A stretch of DNA of 64,000 nt, taken from positions 600,622 through 664,621 of the forward strand of contig NZ_BMDV01000001.1 of assembly GCF_014636095.1 (NCBI RefSeq), written 5' to 3'. The translations under genes and the position numbers were made by a program. The notes beneath the pieces were generated by a model, which saw only the letters and a program-made list of their open reading frames with translations, made no database searches and was not told where the DNA came from. Position 1 is the first letter of the stretch; the number at the start of each line of letters is the position of its first letter. The stretch comes from Acinetobacter modestus. Its GTDB lineage: Bacteria; Pseudomonadota; Gammaproteobacteria; Pseudomonadales; Moraxellaceae. Below, in pieces: positions 1-9,159 of this stretch.

Positions 1-1
1 T

Positions 2-55
2 CCTTTTGAGGATTGGCATCGAATGATCGCAAAAAACCATGCTTTTATAGTCTAG
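2..55 (+). CDS. Possible 3' end of an upstream gene (partial, unidentified)
   Basis: Frame 2 is open from the window edge and ends at a TAG at 53-55, giving 17 residues that end in NHAFIV. It is followed 24 bp later by a perfect inverted repeat that could be its terminator, and that is the main support. The fragment is too short to assign to a family. The opposite strand also has an open frame running out of the window from about position 41, so the assignment is weak. Confidence 0.25.
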   Translation, partial: PFEDWHRMIAKNHAFIV

Positions 56-78
56 ATTTTAAGCACTTCATCAACATA

Positions 79-100
79 TTGCACAGCTTAGTCTGTGCAA
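79..100 (+). terminator. Hairpin, possible terminator of the gene ending at 55
   Basis: TTGCACAG and CTGTGCAA form a perfect 8-bp stem around a 6-nt loop. No run of T follows on the plus strand, so it could instead be an operator or a factor-dependent end. Confidence 0.35.
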
Positions 101-527
101 ACAGATTAATCCAATATTCTTGGTTAATTTTCAGTATTTATTTATGAAATATACAGATAAAACGATATAGAATATTCAAAACAATAAACCAAGACTTTGA
201 TATATAAATATTTTTAAAAATAAAATTCATCATAAATTATTCATTAAACAATCTAACTCGTATTATTTCTATACATTTAAAACAACTATCCAATACCAAA
301 ACATATGAATGAATAAAGCGAATAAATGCAGAAATGGCCATCGTGTTTTTATATATTGAATATCATTTCCTCATGATAATGAATCTGTTATAAGCTTATT
401 CAAGTTTAATAAGACCAAACCATTCAACTATTTGCTATACCTTTTATCTCGTTTTAAGTTACACAAACGGCTTTAGTTATGTCATAATTCATCACAATTC
501 AAAAATTTTATTTTCGGTATTTTTTTT
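101..527. other. AT-rich intergenic region upstream of the LysR gene
   Basis: About 430 bases with no open frame worth reporting on either strand. The composition is strongly AT-rich, as expected of a promoter region. Apart from the inverted repeat at 361-378 I see no recognisable element, and I could not pick a convincing -35/-10 pair. Confidence 0.5.
361..378. promoter_or_regulatory. Inverted repeat, candidate operator upstream of the LysR gene
   Basis: TATCAT and ATGATA are perfect inverted half-sites separated by 6 bases, about 150 bp before the regulator's start codon. LysR proteins often bind their own upstream region. The short AT-rich half-sites could also arise by chance. Confidence 0.25.
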
Positions 528-1517
528 ATGAATCTGGAGCGGGTTGATCTCAATTTATTGATTTATCTTGATGTACTTCTTCGTGAAAAAAATGTCACAC
601 GTGCTGCAGAACAACTGGGTGTCACTCAACCCGCAATGAGTAATATTTTACGTCGCTTACGTAATTTATTTAACGACCCTCTACTCATTCGTTCTTCTGA
701 AGGCATGACACCAACTGAGCGTGCACTCGAATTACAACCACGTATTCGTGATGCATTATCAGATTTGTCGATGATTCTCGAACCACGTACCGAATTTAGA
801 CCTTATACCAGTACGCGCGTTTTTCGCATAATGACTTCCGATTATGCTGAAGCAACGCTCGTACCGCGTCTTGTAAAAGCACTTCGCTCTGAAGCGCCAA
901 ATGTTGTACTGGACTTCTTAACTCCAAGTGATGTCTCTTATCGAGATATGGAGCAAGGCAAAGTTGATCTAGCCATTAACCGCTTCAATGAAATCCCGCA
1001 AAGCTTCCATCAAGTTTTGGTATGGCGCGATAGTTTTAGCTGTATTTTAAATGATAAACACCCTGCTGTAACCCATCTCAACCTTAAAAGCTATTTAGAT
1101 GCTCAACATATTTGGGTTTCTAAAACAGGTATGGGTGTTGGCTTTGGCGTAAATCCAGATAAACAAGCAGGACTCGGTTGGATTGACCAAGCTTTGGAAC
1201 GAATTGGTCAGCGTCGTAAAATTTCCGTGTTTACTCGCCACTATCAAATGCCTGCACTTTTAGCGCAAAATGTTGATCTGATTGCAACATTGCCAACACG
1301 TATGGCACGTTTGCAAGCACAAAATCCTCGTCTTCTTATTAAAGACCCACCATTTTACATTCCAGAATTTGAGCTTAAAATGGCTTGGTGTCCATTGCTA
1401 CACCATCATCCTGCACATCGTTGGTTAAGACAACTTATCCTCTTTGTAGCACGCCAAATGATCGAAGAAGAAAATCGTGAGTTTCTTTTAAATAATTCAC
1501 AATTTTCACAATACTAA
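528..1517 (+). CDS. LysR-family transcriptional regulator (NodD/LeuO-like)
   Basis: A DNA-binding regulator of 329 residues, the usual LysR length. The N-terminal winged helix-turn-helix is clear: residues 22-46 contain VTRAAEQLGVTQPAMSNIL, followed by the linker helix and a type-2 periplasmic-binding-protein-like effector domain from about residue 92. The DLNLL opening and the DPLLIR motif after the HTH are typical of the NodD/LeuO subgroup. The ATG has only a T-rich stretch before it and no clear ribosome-binding site, so the exact start is less certain. The gene stands alone. No divergent partner is visible in the window, so its target genes and inducer cannot be inferred. Confidence 0.88.
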   Translation: MNLERVDLNLLIYLDVLLREKNVTRAAEQLGVTQPAMSNILRRLRNLFNDPLLIRSSEGMTPTERALELQPRIRDALSDLSMILEPRTEFRPYTSTRVFRIMTSDYAEATLVPRLVKALRSEAPNVVLDFLTPSDVSYRDMEQGKVDLAINRFNEIPQSFHQVLVWRDSFSCILNDKHPAVTHLNLKSYLDAQHIWVSKTGMGVGFGVNPDKQAGLGWIDQALERIGQRRKISVFTRHYQMPALLAQNVDLIATLPTRMARLQAQNPRLLIKDPPFYIPEFELKMAWCPLLHHHPAHRWLRQLILFVARQMIEEENREFLLNNSQFSQY

Positions 1518-1662
1518 AATATTGCTTTGTAATAATATGATTTCCTCTACGGATATGCTTGTTTCATAAGCAAAATTGTTATACTGAGGTAATACCCAAT
1601 TACCTCTCTTCTTTTTTTATGTTACAACATATCCATAATAAACGATGAACCACAGGTGATGT

Positions 1663-2991
1663 GTGAGTCTCTTCCAAAATATTATTGTCATTATTCTGCT
1701 GATAACTGCGGCAGGTTTTCTCTCGCTCACTGAAATTGCACTTGCTGGCGCACGAAAAGTTAAATTAAAAATTTTGGCTGAATCTGGTGAAATTCGAGCA
1801 CAAAAAGTTTTAGATTTACAGGAACAATCTGCGGACTTTTTTGCAGCCTCACAAATCGGTTTAAATGCTGTTGCTATCTTAGGCGGTATTTTAGGTGAAG
1901 CAGCTTTTCGCCCATTTTTTGTAGAAATGCTTAAACAGTTTTATGTAGGCCCTTGGCTAGAAACGATTGGTTTTGCTTTATCTTTCACTTTGGTAACTTC
2001 CCTTTTTATTTTGTTCGCGGATCTAATGCCAAAACGTTTGGCAATGATCGCCCCAGAAAAAATTTCCATTCGCGTTATTGAGCCGATTCAAGTTTTTATC
2101 AAAATTTGTAAGCCTTTAGCTTGGGGAATCAATGCAATTGCAAACTTGTTGTTCCGATTATTTAAAGTAAATACCATTCGTGATGACAATATTACGTTTG
2201 ATGATATTTCTGCGGTTATGGATGCAGGAGCTCAAGCTGGTGTACTACAAAAACAAGAACACCACTTCATTGAGAATGTTTTTGAACTCGAAGAACGCAC
2301 AGTACCATCAAGTATGACCACACGTGAAAATGTGGTTTATTTCACTTTAAAAGAAAATGAGAACAGTATTCGTCAGAAATTAGCCGAATATCCCTACTCC
2401 AAGTTTTTAGTCTGTAATGAACAAATTGACCAAGTCATTGGTTATGTTGATACCAAAGACATTTTGGTTCGTATCTTAAACAATCAATCTCTCCTTCAGC
2501 TTAATGAATCAACAATCCGTACTGTTCTTATTATTCCAGACACATTAACACTTTCAGAATTACTAGATCGCTTCCGTTCAACCAAAGAAAAATTTGCGGT
2601 CGTTATTAATGAATATGCCTTGGTGGTTGGTGTAATTACTCTCAGCGACATCATGATTACTGTGATGGGTGATTGGGTAACACCAATGGAAGAAGATCAA
2701 CAAATTATTAAGCGTGATAATCACTCATGGCTGATTGATGGTAGCACCCCAATTGAAGATGTGAAACATGTATTGGAAATTGAAGAATTTCCTGAAAATG
2801 AAAATTATGAAACGATTGCTGGTTTCATCATGTATCGTTTACGCAAAATTCCACGTCCAGCTGATGCAGTAGAATATGCAAGTTTTAAGTTTGAAGTAGT
2901 TGATATTGACCATTATAAAATCGATCAATTACTGGTCACTCAAATTATTCCCAGCTTAGAAAATGAACCGCCTTCAACAATAACTGAATAA
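1663..2991 (+). CDS. CNNM/HlyC-CorC family membrane protein with CBS domains
   Basis: A 442-residue membrane protein of the 'hemolysin' (DUF21/CNNM) family, which is associated with divalent cation transport or magnesium and cobalt resistance rather than with haemolysis. The N-terminal DUF21 part (about residues 1-170) has several hydrophobic segments. A tandem CBS pair follows (about 205-335), and the C-terminal CorC/HlyC domain ends the protein. The start is GTG at 1663 with an AGGTG-like site just upstream; the nearest in-frame upstream ATG (1645) runs into a stop. It is a single-gene unit closed by the hairpin at 3001-3024. The specific substrate is not determinable here. Confidence 0.88.
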   Translation: MSLFQNIIVIILLITAAGFLSLTEIALAGARKVKLKILAESGEIRAQKVLDLQEQSADFFAASQIGLNAVAILGGILGEAAFRPFFVEMLKQFYVGPWLETIGFALSFTLVTSLFILFADLMPKRLAMIAPEKISIRVIEPIQVFIKICKPLAWGINAIANLLFRLFKVNTIRDDNITFDDISAVMDAGAQAGVLQKQEHHFIENVFELEERTVPSSMTTRENVVYFTLKENENSIRQKLAEYPYSKFLVCNEQIDQVIGYVDTKDILVRILNNQSLLQLNESTIRTVLIIPDTLTLSELLDRFRSTKEKFAVVINEYALVVGVITLSDIMITVMGDWVTPMEEDQQIIKRDNHSWLIDGSTPIEDVKHVLEIEEFPENENYETIAGFIMYRLRKIPRPADAVEYASFKFEVVDIDHYKIDQLLVTQIIPSLENEPPSTITE

Positions 2992-3000
2992 CTCATAAAA

Positions 3001-3024
3001 ATTAAGCCCTCTTAAGGGCTTAAT
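3001..3024. terminator. Bidirectional terminator between convergent genes
   Basis: ATTAAGCCCT and AGGGCTTAAT form a perfect 10-bp stem with a 4-nt loop. The hairpin sits between the stop of the CBS protein and the stop of the opposing small gene, so it can serve both strands. Confidence 0.7.
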
Positions 3025-3288
3025 TTATCTAGTCAAAAACCAAACTAGAATCACCAATATGATGAAAATCAAAATAAAGATTTGGATTCCGCCACGACTG
3101 CGTTGGGCTAACTGTTCCTGAATTAGCGCTTGCTCTTGTGGATGCTCTTTTAAATATCGTTCGACCAAGTCTTTGGATTCTTTCAACCCAAGACCTGTTT
3201 TCTCACGAGTAATTTTGATTGCATCTATCAACTGACCTGCTCTTAAAGCGTCTAGAGCCTCACGTGGCATCTCTATATTCAAACTCAT
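3025..3288 (-). CDS. L7/L12 C-terminal-domain-like protein with a C-terminal membrane anchor
   Basis: An 87-residue protein. Residues 20-45 (IKITREKTGLGLKESKDLVE) match the central helix-turn-helix of the ribosomal protein L7/L12 C-terminal domain, the part that contacts translation factors. The L7/L12 N-terminal dimerisation domain and hinge are absent. Residues 69-85 are a single hydrophobic segment, placing the small domain at the cytoplasmic face of the inner membrane. Such proteins are usually annotated only as hypothetical or L7/L12-like. The preceding gene on this strand ends about 50 bp upstream, so co-transcription with it is possible. Function unknown. Confidence 0.75.
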   Translation of the reverse strand: MSLNIEMPREALDALRAGQLIDAIKITREKTGLGLKESKDLVERYLKEHPQEQALIQEQLAQRSRGGIQIFILIFIILVILVWFLTR

Positions 3289-3338
3289 AAATTTAACATC
3301 CTTGTTATTTATAATAATTTATTTGATTTATAGAAAAT

Positions 3339-3854
3339 TTAATTTCCACCATATAGTGAAATTAATTGATCTAATGTAGCTTGATAATGAATTGCAATGT
3401 CTTCTGATAGGATTTTATACGCATTATCGAACTGAACCATTGGCCATCCTTCTTTCCAAAATGGGAAGATGTTATGCAGATCATGAGTTACTATTGAATC
3501 TTCACGCACAATTGCTTGAGCAACCTGAGACAGAACTTGAGCTGTTTCAGCCCCATCAATCGCGAGATAATCAATACCTCGCACTTTCAAAATACGAATA
3601 CGATCTTTCTTATAACGAATTTTTTTAGCTTGTCCAGAATTTAAACCTAATGCAAGTGTTACTGCTTCTACAAATTTATCTTCAAAACTTGTATTCAGTG
3701 CAACCAAAGCTTGCTTGTGCGCTTCTTGACGCCCGGCCTTCCCCCCATTACGGATGATTTCGTTCGCTTCTGCATCAAGCTTATCTTTTTTCATAGACTG
3801 TAAAATGTCTAAAATTTCGATATCGCTTAAATATTCAGGAGTTTGCTCAGTCAT
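3339..3854 (-). CDS. Conserved hypothetical protein
   Basis: A soluble-looking protein of 171 residues that I do not recognise. It has no signal peptide or membrane segment. It starts with a Thr/Glu-rich stretch, has a helical, charged N-terminal half (SMKKDKLDAEANEIIRNGGKAGRQ) and a mixed alpha/beta C-terminal half rich in aromatic residues. I chose the ATG at 3854 over the frame's first ATG at 3878 because AAGGA lies five bases before it. It precedes the L7/L12-like membrane gene on the same strand and may be co-transcribed with it. Role unknown. Confidence 0.7.
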   Translation of the reverse strand: MTEQTPEYLSDIEILDILQSMKKDKLDAEANEIIRNGGKAGRQEAHKQALVALNTSFEDKFVEAVTLALGLNSGQAKKIRYKKDRIRILKVRGIDYLAIDGAETAQVLSQVAQAIVREDSIVTHDLHNIFPFWKEGWPMVQFDNAYKILSEDIAIHYQATLDQLISLYGGN

Positions 3855-4010
3855 GGGAGTCCTTAGACAATAATTCAAAGAACTATTGTCTCATAAAAGA
3901 CATTTCAAAACAGAATAAAAAAATATCAGCTCGATATATTTATCACTATTTGAAATTAAATCGAAGGATCAAGAACCTTAAAACATATAAATCTCGAATT
4001 TATAAAATAA

Positions 4011-4034
4011 AAAAGCCTGCATAAGCAGGCTTTT
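4011..4034 (-). terminator. Intrinsic terminator of cysN
   Basis: AAAAGCCTGC and GCAGGCTTTT pair perfectly over 10 bp with a 4-nt ATAA loop. On the minus strand the hairpin is followed by a T-rich tract. It lies 19 bp beyond the cysN stop codon. Confidence 0.85.
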
Positions 4035-4052
4035 AGAAGTCAGTCTAATCTA

Positions 4053-5666
4053 TTAAAGACGAACTAACTCCACGATTTTTTCAGCTGCTTCTTCAACCGT
4101 TTCAGCATTAATATCGGTATCTGTACCATCAACAGTTGTTGTAATAACCACTACACCTGTTTCACGTAATAAAGCAGTTTGCTCAGTCGTTAAACTAACT
4201 TTTGCAATCGCAACCACACCTTGTTGAATCAATAAGCTTTCTAAAGCTTGTGCATTCTCGATTAACTGTGCAGAAACACCGATCACAGCAGGTTTCTGAC
4301 CTAAACGTGCCGCACGATCTTCAGCAGTTACAGGGTTGCTATGCGCAGTCCATTCTACTGCTGCTTCAATCATCCCCGCACCAACAGTAACGTTGCTTAA
4401 GCGGTCAATAAAGATCAATGAACCTGTATAACGGCTGTCTTGATATTGGTCAAATACCACTGGAGCATCAAACTCAATTACAAGATCTGCAATTGCATTT
4501 AGCTCAAGCTCTTCAACTTGAGTATGTTCAAGTGTATTTACATTGACACGATAATTAATTGCACTGACTTTTGCAGGAACAGTTTGCGTACCAATTTTAA
4601 GGTTATACAGTTTACCTTTCACTAATGGATGTTCATTCATCCATACGACAGATGCACGAACACTACGCGAAATAAGCGGTTGTTCACCTGCACGAACTAA
4701 AACATTACCACGTGAAATATCAATTTCATCATTTAACGTTAAAGTAACCGCTTGACCTGCAATTGCTTGTTCAAGATTTCCATCGAAAGTGACAATTTCT
4801 TTAACCGTTGATTTTTTACCTGAAGGTAAAGCAACGATTTCATCGCCAACGTTAATTTCACCAAGTGCAATCGTACCTGCAAAACCACGAAAATCAAGAT
4901 TTGGGCGATTCACATACTGAACTGGGAAACGGAATTCTTTTTTGTTCGAATCTCGCTTGATTTCCACTGATTCAAGAATGCTCATCAAGGTTTGACCCTT
5001 GTACCAAGGCGTACTTGCAGATGGATTAACAACGTTATCGCCATTCAATGCTGAAATCGGAACGAATAAAATATTCTCTGGACGACGCTCACTAAGCTGA
5101 CTTAAGAATGCATCATATTCAACTTGAATTTCGTTGAAGCGAGATTCAGAGAACTCAACCAAGTCCATTTTATTGATCGCAACAACGATATTTTTAATAC
5201 CAAGTAAACTTGCAATAAAAGTATGACGGCGAGTTTGCGTTTGCACACCATAACGCGCATCAATCAAAATAATCGCAAGATCAGCCGTTGATGCACCTGT
5301 TGCCATGTTACGCGTATATTGCTCATGTCCTGGCGTATCAGCAATGATGAACTTACGCTTTTCCGTTGAAAAATAACGGTAAGCTACATCAATTGTAATC
5401 CCCTGTTCGCGTTCAGCTTGTAAACCATCAACAAGCAAGGCAAGGTCAGGAGCATCTCCTGTTGTACCTACTTTTTTACTATCACGCGTTACTGCTTGCA
5501 ATTGATCTTCATAGATCAACTTTGAATCATAAAGTAACCGACCAATTAGCGTTGACTTACCATCATCGACGTTACCGCAAGTCAAGAAGCGCAAAAGGTC
5601 TTTATTTTCGTGCTGTTTTAAATATGCCAAAATATCTTGGCTAATAAGATCTGATTGATGAGACAT
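4053..5666 (-). CDS. cysN: Sulfate adenylyltransferase subunit 1 (GTPase), with an unusual C-terminal extension
   Basis: CysN is the EF-Tu-like GTPase that drives CysD to make adenosine 5'-phosphosulfate (APS) from ATP and sulfate. Visible motifs are the P-loop at residues 31-40 ([10 protein letters not shown]), the [11 protein letters not shown] switch region and the NKMDL specificity motif, followed by two beta-barrel domains. The protein has 537 residues against about 475 for E. coli CysN. The extra C-terminus begins around residue 450 with GQKPAV at 456, which resembles the junction into the APS kinase domain of CysNC fusions, but no kinase P-loop follows. GGAG lies nine bases before the ATG. 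The gene follows cysD in the same orientation. Confidence 0.95.
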   Translation of the reverse strand: MSHQSDLISQDILAYLKQHENKDLLRFLTCGNVDDGKSTLIGRLLYDSKLIYEDQLQAVTRDSKKVGTTGDAPDLALLVDGLQAEREQGITIDVAYRYFSTEKRKFIIADTPGHEQYTRNMATGASTADLAIILIDARYGVQTQTRRHTFIASLLGIKNIVVAINKMDLVEFSESRFNEIQVEYDAFLSQLSERRPENILFVPISALNGDNVVNPSASTPWYKGQTLMSILESVEIKRDSNKKEFRFPVQYVNRPNLDFRGFAGTIALGEINVGDEIVALPSGKKSTVKEIVTFDGNLEQAIAGQAVTLTLNDEIDISRGNVLVRAGEQPLISRSVRASVVWMNEHPLVKGKLYNLKIGTQTVPAKVSAINYRVNVNTLEHTQVEELELNAIADLVIEFDAPVVFDQYQDSRYTGSLIFIDRLSNVTVGAGMIEAAVEWTAHSNPVTAEDRAARLGQKPAVIGVSAQLIENAQALESLLIQQGVVAIAKVSLTTEQTALLRETGVVVITTTVDGTDTDINAETVEEAAEKIVELVRL

Positions 5667-5703
5667 TGCTCAAAACTCCACAAAATTTGAAATCGAATTT
5701 TGT

Positions 5704-5751
5704 AATTTCCCTAAATCTCTCTTTTAAAAGAGGGGCTTGCTTAAGGAAATT
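5704..5751. repeat. Imperfect REP-like hairpin in the cysD-cysN gap
   Basis: The outer arms AATTTCCCTAA and TTAAGGAAATT pair at 10 of 11 positions, and an inner perfect palindrome CTCTTTTAAAAGAG lies at 5719-5732. Together they form a long imperfect hairpin that overlaps the cysD stop codon. Its organisation resembles dispersed intergenic hairpin repeats in Acinetobacter genomes, but only one copy is visible here. A separate 8-bp inverted repeat (ACAAAATT/AATTTTGT) lies at 5680-5703. Either could stabilise cysD mRNA or reduce readthrough into cysN. Confidence 0.45.
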
Positions 5752-6658
5752 AGAAATAACCTTCCTGCTTTTTCTTTTCCATTGAGCCAGCTTCATCATG
5801 GTCAATCATACGACCCTGACGCTCTGAGCTAGTAGCTAAAAGCATTTCTTGGATAATTTCGGGCAATGTATCCGCCTCAGACTCAACTGCACCTGTTAAT
5901 GGGTAACAACCAAGTGTACGGAAACGTACCGATTTCATTTGAGGAACTTCACCTTCCTTTAAACGCATACGCTCATCATCGACCATGATCAACGTACCGC
6001 TACGCTCTACAACTGGACGTACAGCTGAGAAGTAAAGAGGAACAAGTTGAATATTTTCTAAATAGATATACTGCCAAATATCTAACTCAGTCCAGTTAGA
6101 TAGAGGGAAAACACGGATACTTTCACCTTTGTTCACTTTACCGTTGTAAAGATTCCAAAGTTCTGGACGTTGGTTTTTTGGATCCCAACGGTGCTTCGTA
6201 TCACGGAATGAATAAACACGTTCTTTCGCACGTGATTTTTCTTCATCACGACGTGCACCACCAAACGCAGCATCAAACTGATATTTATCTAATGCTTGTT
6301 TTAAACCCTGAGTTTTCATGATGTCAGTATATTTTGAACTACCATGATCAAACGGGTTAATGCCTGCATCACGACCTTCTTTGTTCTGATGTACGATCAA
6401 ATCAAAGCCATGGGTTTTTGCCATGTTGTCACGGAATGTGATCATATCTTTAAACTTCCAACCTGTATCTACATGCAGGAGTGGAAAAGGAAGTTTAGCA
6501 GGATAAAATGCCTTCAAAGCAAGATGTAGCATGACTGCCGAATCTTTACCAATTGAATAAAGCATCACTGGATTTTCAAATTCAGCTGCAACTTCACGAA
6601 TAATATGAATACTTTCTGCCTCAAGTTGCTTGAGGTGAGTTAATCTATTTTCAGTCAT
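5750..6658 (-). CDS. cysD: Sulfate adenylyltransferase subunit 2
   Basis: CysD is the catalytic, PP-loop subunit of ATP sulfurylase. With CysN it forms APS in the first step of assimilatory sulfate reduction. The [12 protein letters not shown]-loop is near the N-terminus, and the family motifs [16 protein letters not shown] and [11 protein letters not shown] are present. From the ATG at 6658 the protein has 302 residues, the same as E. coli CysD. This start has an AAGGGGGG ribosome-binding site at good spacing, whereas the frame's earlier ATGs sit on or beyond that site. cysN follows after about 83 bp on the same strand, giving a cysDN unit. Confidence 0.96.
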   Translation of the reverse strand: MTENRLTHLKQLEAESIHIIREVAAEFENPVMLYSIGKDSAVMLHLALKAFYPAKLPFPLLHVDTGWKFKDMITFRDNMAKTHGFDLIVHQNKEGRDAGINPFDHGSSKYTDIMKTQGLKQALDKYQFDAAFGGARRDEEKSRAKERVYSFRDTKHRWDPKNQRPELWNLYNGKVNKGESIRVFPLSNWTELDIWQYIYLENIQLVPLYFSAVRPVVERSGTLIMVDDERMRLKEGEVPQMKSVRFRTLGCYPLTGAVESEADTLPEIIQEMLLATSSERQGRMIDHDEAGSMEKKKQEGYF

Positions 6659-6945
6659 GTACATATCCCCCCTTATCAATGTTACCCATAAAATCTATAA
6701 GTGGTATTAAACCACCACTTGGAAGACCGTGTGGAGGAACGAGTATCATAACAACTCCAATTTTTCGTGATATCGATATTCTTACTAGTGGACAAATGAG
6801 CAATCTAGTAAAGTTTATCCATTATAATAATTTAGAACGGCTTCTTTAGCTTGTTTTTTCATATCAATATGCAAAATTGTGATATGCATAGCTCGAAAAG
6901 AGAAGAAGAACTGTTAAAAATAACATGAAATTAAATTAAACGAAA
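6659..6945. other. cysD upstream region, no gene seen
   Basis: About 290 bp between the cysD start and the terminator of the upstream Wzi-type gene. It must hold the cysDN promoter. ATATGCA occurs twice within about 20 bp near 6870-6890, but I cannot assign this to CysB or to another regulator. No open frame of note on either strand. Confidence 0.4.
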
Positions 6946-6967
6946 AAGAAGCCGAATTCGGCTTCTT
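6946..6967 (-). terminator. Terminator of the Wzi-type gene
   Basis: A perfect 22-bp palindrome (AAGAAGCCGAA followed by its complement) lies 16 bp past the stop codon of the minus-strand gene. T-rich sequence follows it on that strand. Confidence 0.8.
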
Positions 6968-6983
6968 ATCTATTTAGTTAAGA

Positions 6984-8429
6984 TTAGAAACGGAACATAT
7001 TTTTTTCTAATGGAATCTCAACGCCAACAGAAATACCACCATCATTACCATTGAGATCCGAGTCACTCACCCAACCATTAATTTTTAATGGAATCGTTGG
7101 CTTTAAATAATGTGTCCATGTTAAATCTAAACCTTTTAAGGTATCTTGTTTTGGAAAGGCCTCATTAATTAACAAGTTAGATTCATTCACTTTGGCATAA
7201 AGTACACGTCCACTTAGACGATTCATCACATCAAAACGAATATCGCCACCAACAGAATATGTCTGCCCATCACCACCAATTGCATGTCCTAATGGGAAAC
7301 CGTGCTGGTAATAGCCGTCTTTATAAATAGTATGGGCATAAGAAATACGTCTTACTTCGCCATTGGTACGCGTGTCAGCCCATTCTGCATATAATTGATA
7401 TGGCATATCTTTATAAATTGAAGAAAAATCTGCACCACCGAGATACATATATTTTGCAGGTAATCCACCAGCTTCATCTTCACCAATAAACTGACCATAC
7501 AAACTGACTGGAACGTTCAATAAAGGTTGTAAAAATAACCGACCATCAAATCCTGCAATCTGATTAGAAGGATCTTCTTTACCAGTACCGCCATTGTCTT
7601 TTGTTCCTGTAATAGCATCCCAAAGTGAACTTAAAGTTTCAGGTCGACCATCACCTCCCCATTGAATGGCACGTGAAGCACCAATTTCTAATGCTGGAAA
7701 TGGACGAGCTGTTAAACGTAAACCAATTAATTTAGCATCAGGTACAGCTTTGTAATCATCTAACTGGCCTGCAAAAGCCTGATATTGCCAAGGTCCAATC
7801 CATGATAACCATTTTGATTCAAATGCATTTTGATTTGCTCTTTGAACAGTCACCCCATAAACAGGACGACTAGCATCACCACGGATCAAACTTCCATCAT
7901 GTCCAGGCCCCCAATAAGTAGGGATTTGACCAGCAATTAACCATTGATTCCAAAGCTTTCCTGCAATATATGAACCTTCAACATTGGCAGCATGACCATT
8001 ATCAATTAAAGGATCTTTCTCTCCATTAACACGTAGTTTTGCATCCCAGCCTTCCCCACCCGCGTTAAATTCAACGGCTACTTGATATTGTGATTTTTGA
8101 TTCTCGCCAAATGTTTGAGGAATAGTTTTTAAATCAGTAGCCGCATGCAAACCAACTTTTACGGTTTCATTATCGGCTTGAAGTGCATTCTTTACAGAAT
8201 TGATGACTTTTTGCTGTGTATTATTTGCCACTTTTGCTTGCGACAAAGCTCGTTGAATTTCATCACCACTCAACGGCCAAGTTGAAGTACTGATTTGGAT
8301 AACACCTTGCTGATTTAACCAATTTAAGTCAGTGCGTAAGTTTGCATCATTCAATACAAGCCCTTGTGCAAAAGTAGTAGCTGAAATAGCCGAAAATAAT
8401 GCGATATAAAGCGATTTTTTTACAAACAT
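6984..8429 (-). CDS. Capsule assembly Wzi family outer membrane protein
   Basis: A 481-residue exported protein with a clear Sec signal peptide (positively charged start, hydrophobic core, cleavage near TTFAQ at residues 18-22). The mature part is a long series of amphipathic beta strands ending in an aromatic C-terminal residue (KNMFRF), the hallmark of an outer membrane beta-barrel. Sequence features such as WGPGHDGSLIRGDASRPVYG match the Wzi-like family, whose founding member anchors capsule polysaccharide at the surface. It does not sit in a capsule locus here, so its ligand is uncertain. It is divergent from the DUF2059 gene across a 168-bp region and ends at its own terminator. Confidence 0.82.
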   Translation of the reverse strand: MFVKKSLYIALFSAISATTFAQGLVLNDANLRTDLNWLNQQGVIQISTSTWPLSGDEIQRALSQAKVANNTQQKVINSVKNALQADNETVKVGLHAATDLKTIPQTFGENQKSQYQVAVEFNAGGEGWDAKLRVNGEKDPLIDNGHAANVEGSYIAGKLWNQWLIAGQIPTYWGPGHDGSLIRGDASRPVYGVTVQRANQNAFESKWLSWIGPWQYQAFAGQLDDYKAVPDAKLIGLRLTARPFPALEIGASRAIQWGGDGRPETLSSLWDAITGTKDNGGTGKEDPSNQIAGFDGRLFLQPLLNVPVSLYGQFIGEDEAGGLPAKYMYLGGADFSSIYKDMPYQLYAEWADTRTNGEVRRISYAHTIYKDGYYQHGFPLGHAIGGDGQTYSVGGDIRFDVMNRLSGRVLYAKVNESNLLINEAFPKQDTLKGLDLTWTHYLKPTIPLKINGWVSDSDLNGNDGGISVGVEIPLEKNMFRF

Positions 8430-8597
8430 ACCCTAACTGTTCTCAAATTTACTCATTAGCACATCATCGTTTTTTTATGCTTTTTTTTCAATCATCAAAC
8501 CAAACAATTACACTTATTAACATATAATAAGAAATTGACAATAAAAGAGATGGCTGAGTACCATCTAGGCTTTCTATAGCAACATTGAAACTAGATA

Positions 8598-9095
8598 ATG
8601 AGAAAGTTTATTCTAAGCCTTATAATCGGCACATTGATTTCCATGCCTACTTTTGCTCAACAAGCATCAAAAGAGTCGGTAAAAGAGCTATTAAAAGTCA
8701 CTAAATCTGAACAGTTAATCGATCAATCAAGCCAATATGTCCACCAAATTATGGCTTCAAGTATTGAACAAGCCACTCAAGGACAAGAACTCAATGCTAA
8801 ACAAAAGAAAGCCATTGAGAATTTTAATCAAGATATTGCAAAGATTGTAAAACAGGATTTTACTTGGGCTAAATTAGAGCCTGAAATGATTCAACTCTAT
8901 GTTGAAGAATTTACCCAAGAAGAAATCAACGGCATGCTTGAATTTTATAAAACACCTGTTGGTCAATCGACAATTAATAAATTACCTATTGTAATGCAAA
9001 AAAGTCTGAAAATTGGTCAGCAACAAATGGGTGAGTTAACACCTAAAATTATGCAAGCCGCTCAAAAACTCGCAAAAGAACTGCAAACAAAATAA
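8598..9095 (+). CDS. DUF2059 domain-containing exported protein
   Basis: A 165-residue protein with a Sec signal peptide (MRKFILSLIIGTLISMPTFAQ, cleaved near residue 21). The rest is a helical domain with the DUF2059 signature: a conserved region containing YVEEFTQEEINGMLEFYKTPVGQS, where FYxTPxG is the diagnostic element. Proteins of this family are periplasmic or secreted and have no defined biochemical role. The gene is monocistronic: its promoter lies in the region shared with the divergent Wzi-type gene, and the terminator at 9117-9143 follows. Confidence 0.85.
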   Translation: MRKFILSLIIGTLISMPTFAQQASKESVKELLKVTKSEQLIDQSSQYVHQIMASSIEQATQGQELNAKQKKAIENFNQDIAKIVKQDFTWAKLEPEMIQLYVEEFTQEEINGMLEFYKTPVGQSTINKLPIVMQKSLKIGQQQMGELTPKIMQAAQKLAKELQTK

Positions 9096-9116
9096 CCAAT
9101 AAATTACAGTTAAAAA

Positions 9117-9143
9117 AATAGCCACAAATTAGATGTGGCTATT
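9117..9143. terminator. Bidirectional terminator between the DUF2059 gene and lysS
   Basis: AATAGCCACA and TGTGGCTATT pair perfectly over 10 bp with a 7-nt loop. A-rich sequence precedes it and TTT follows, so it works for both convergent genes. Confidence 0.85.
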
Positions 9144-9159
9144 TTTATTCAGCTTAAAA

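Noticed and set aside
361..382. Fur box upstream of the LysR gene
   Set aside because: GATAATGA occurs once, but the second and third hexamers do not match, so only a simple inverted repeat is reported.
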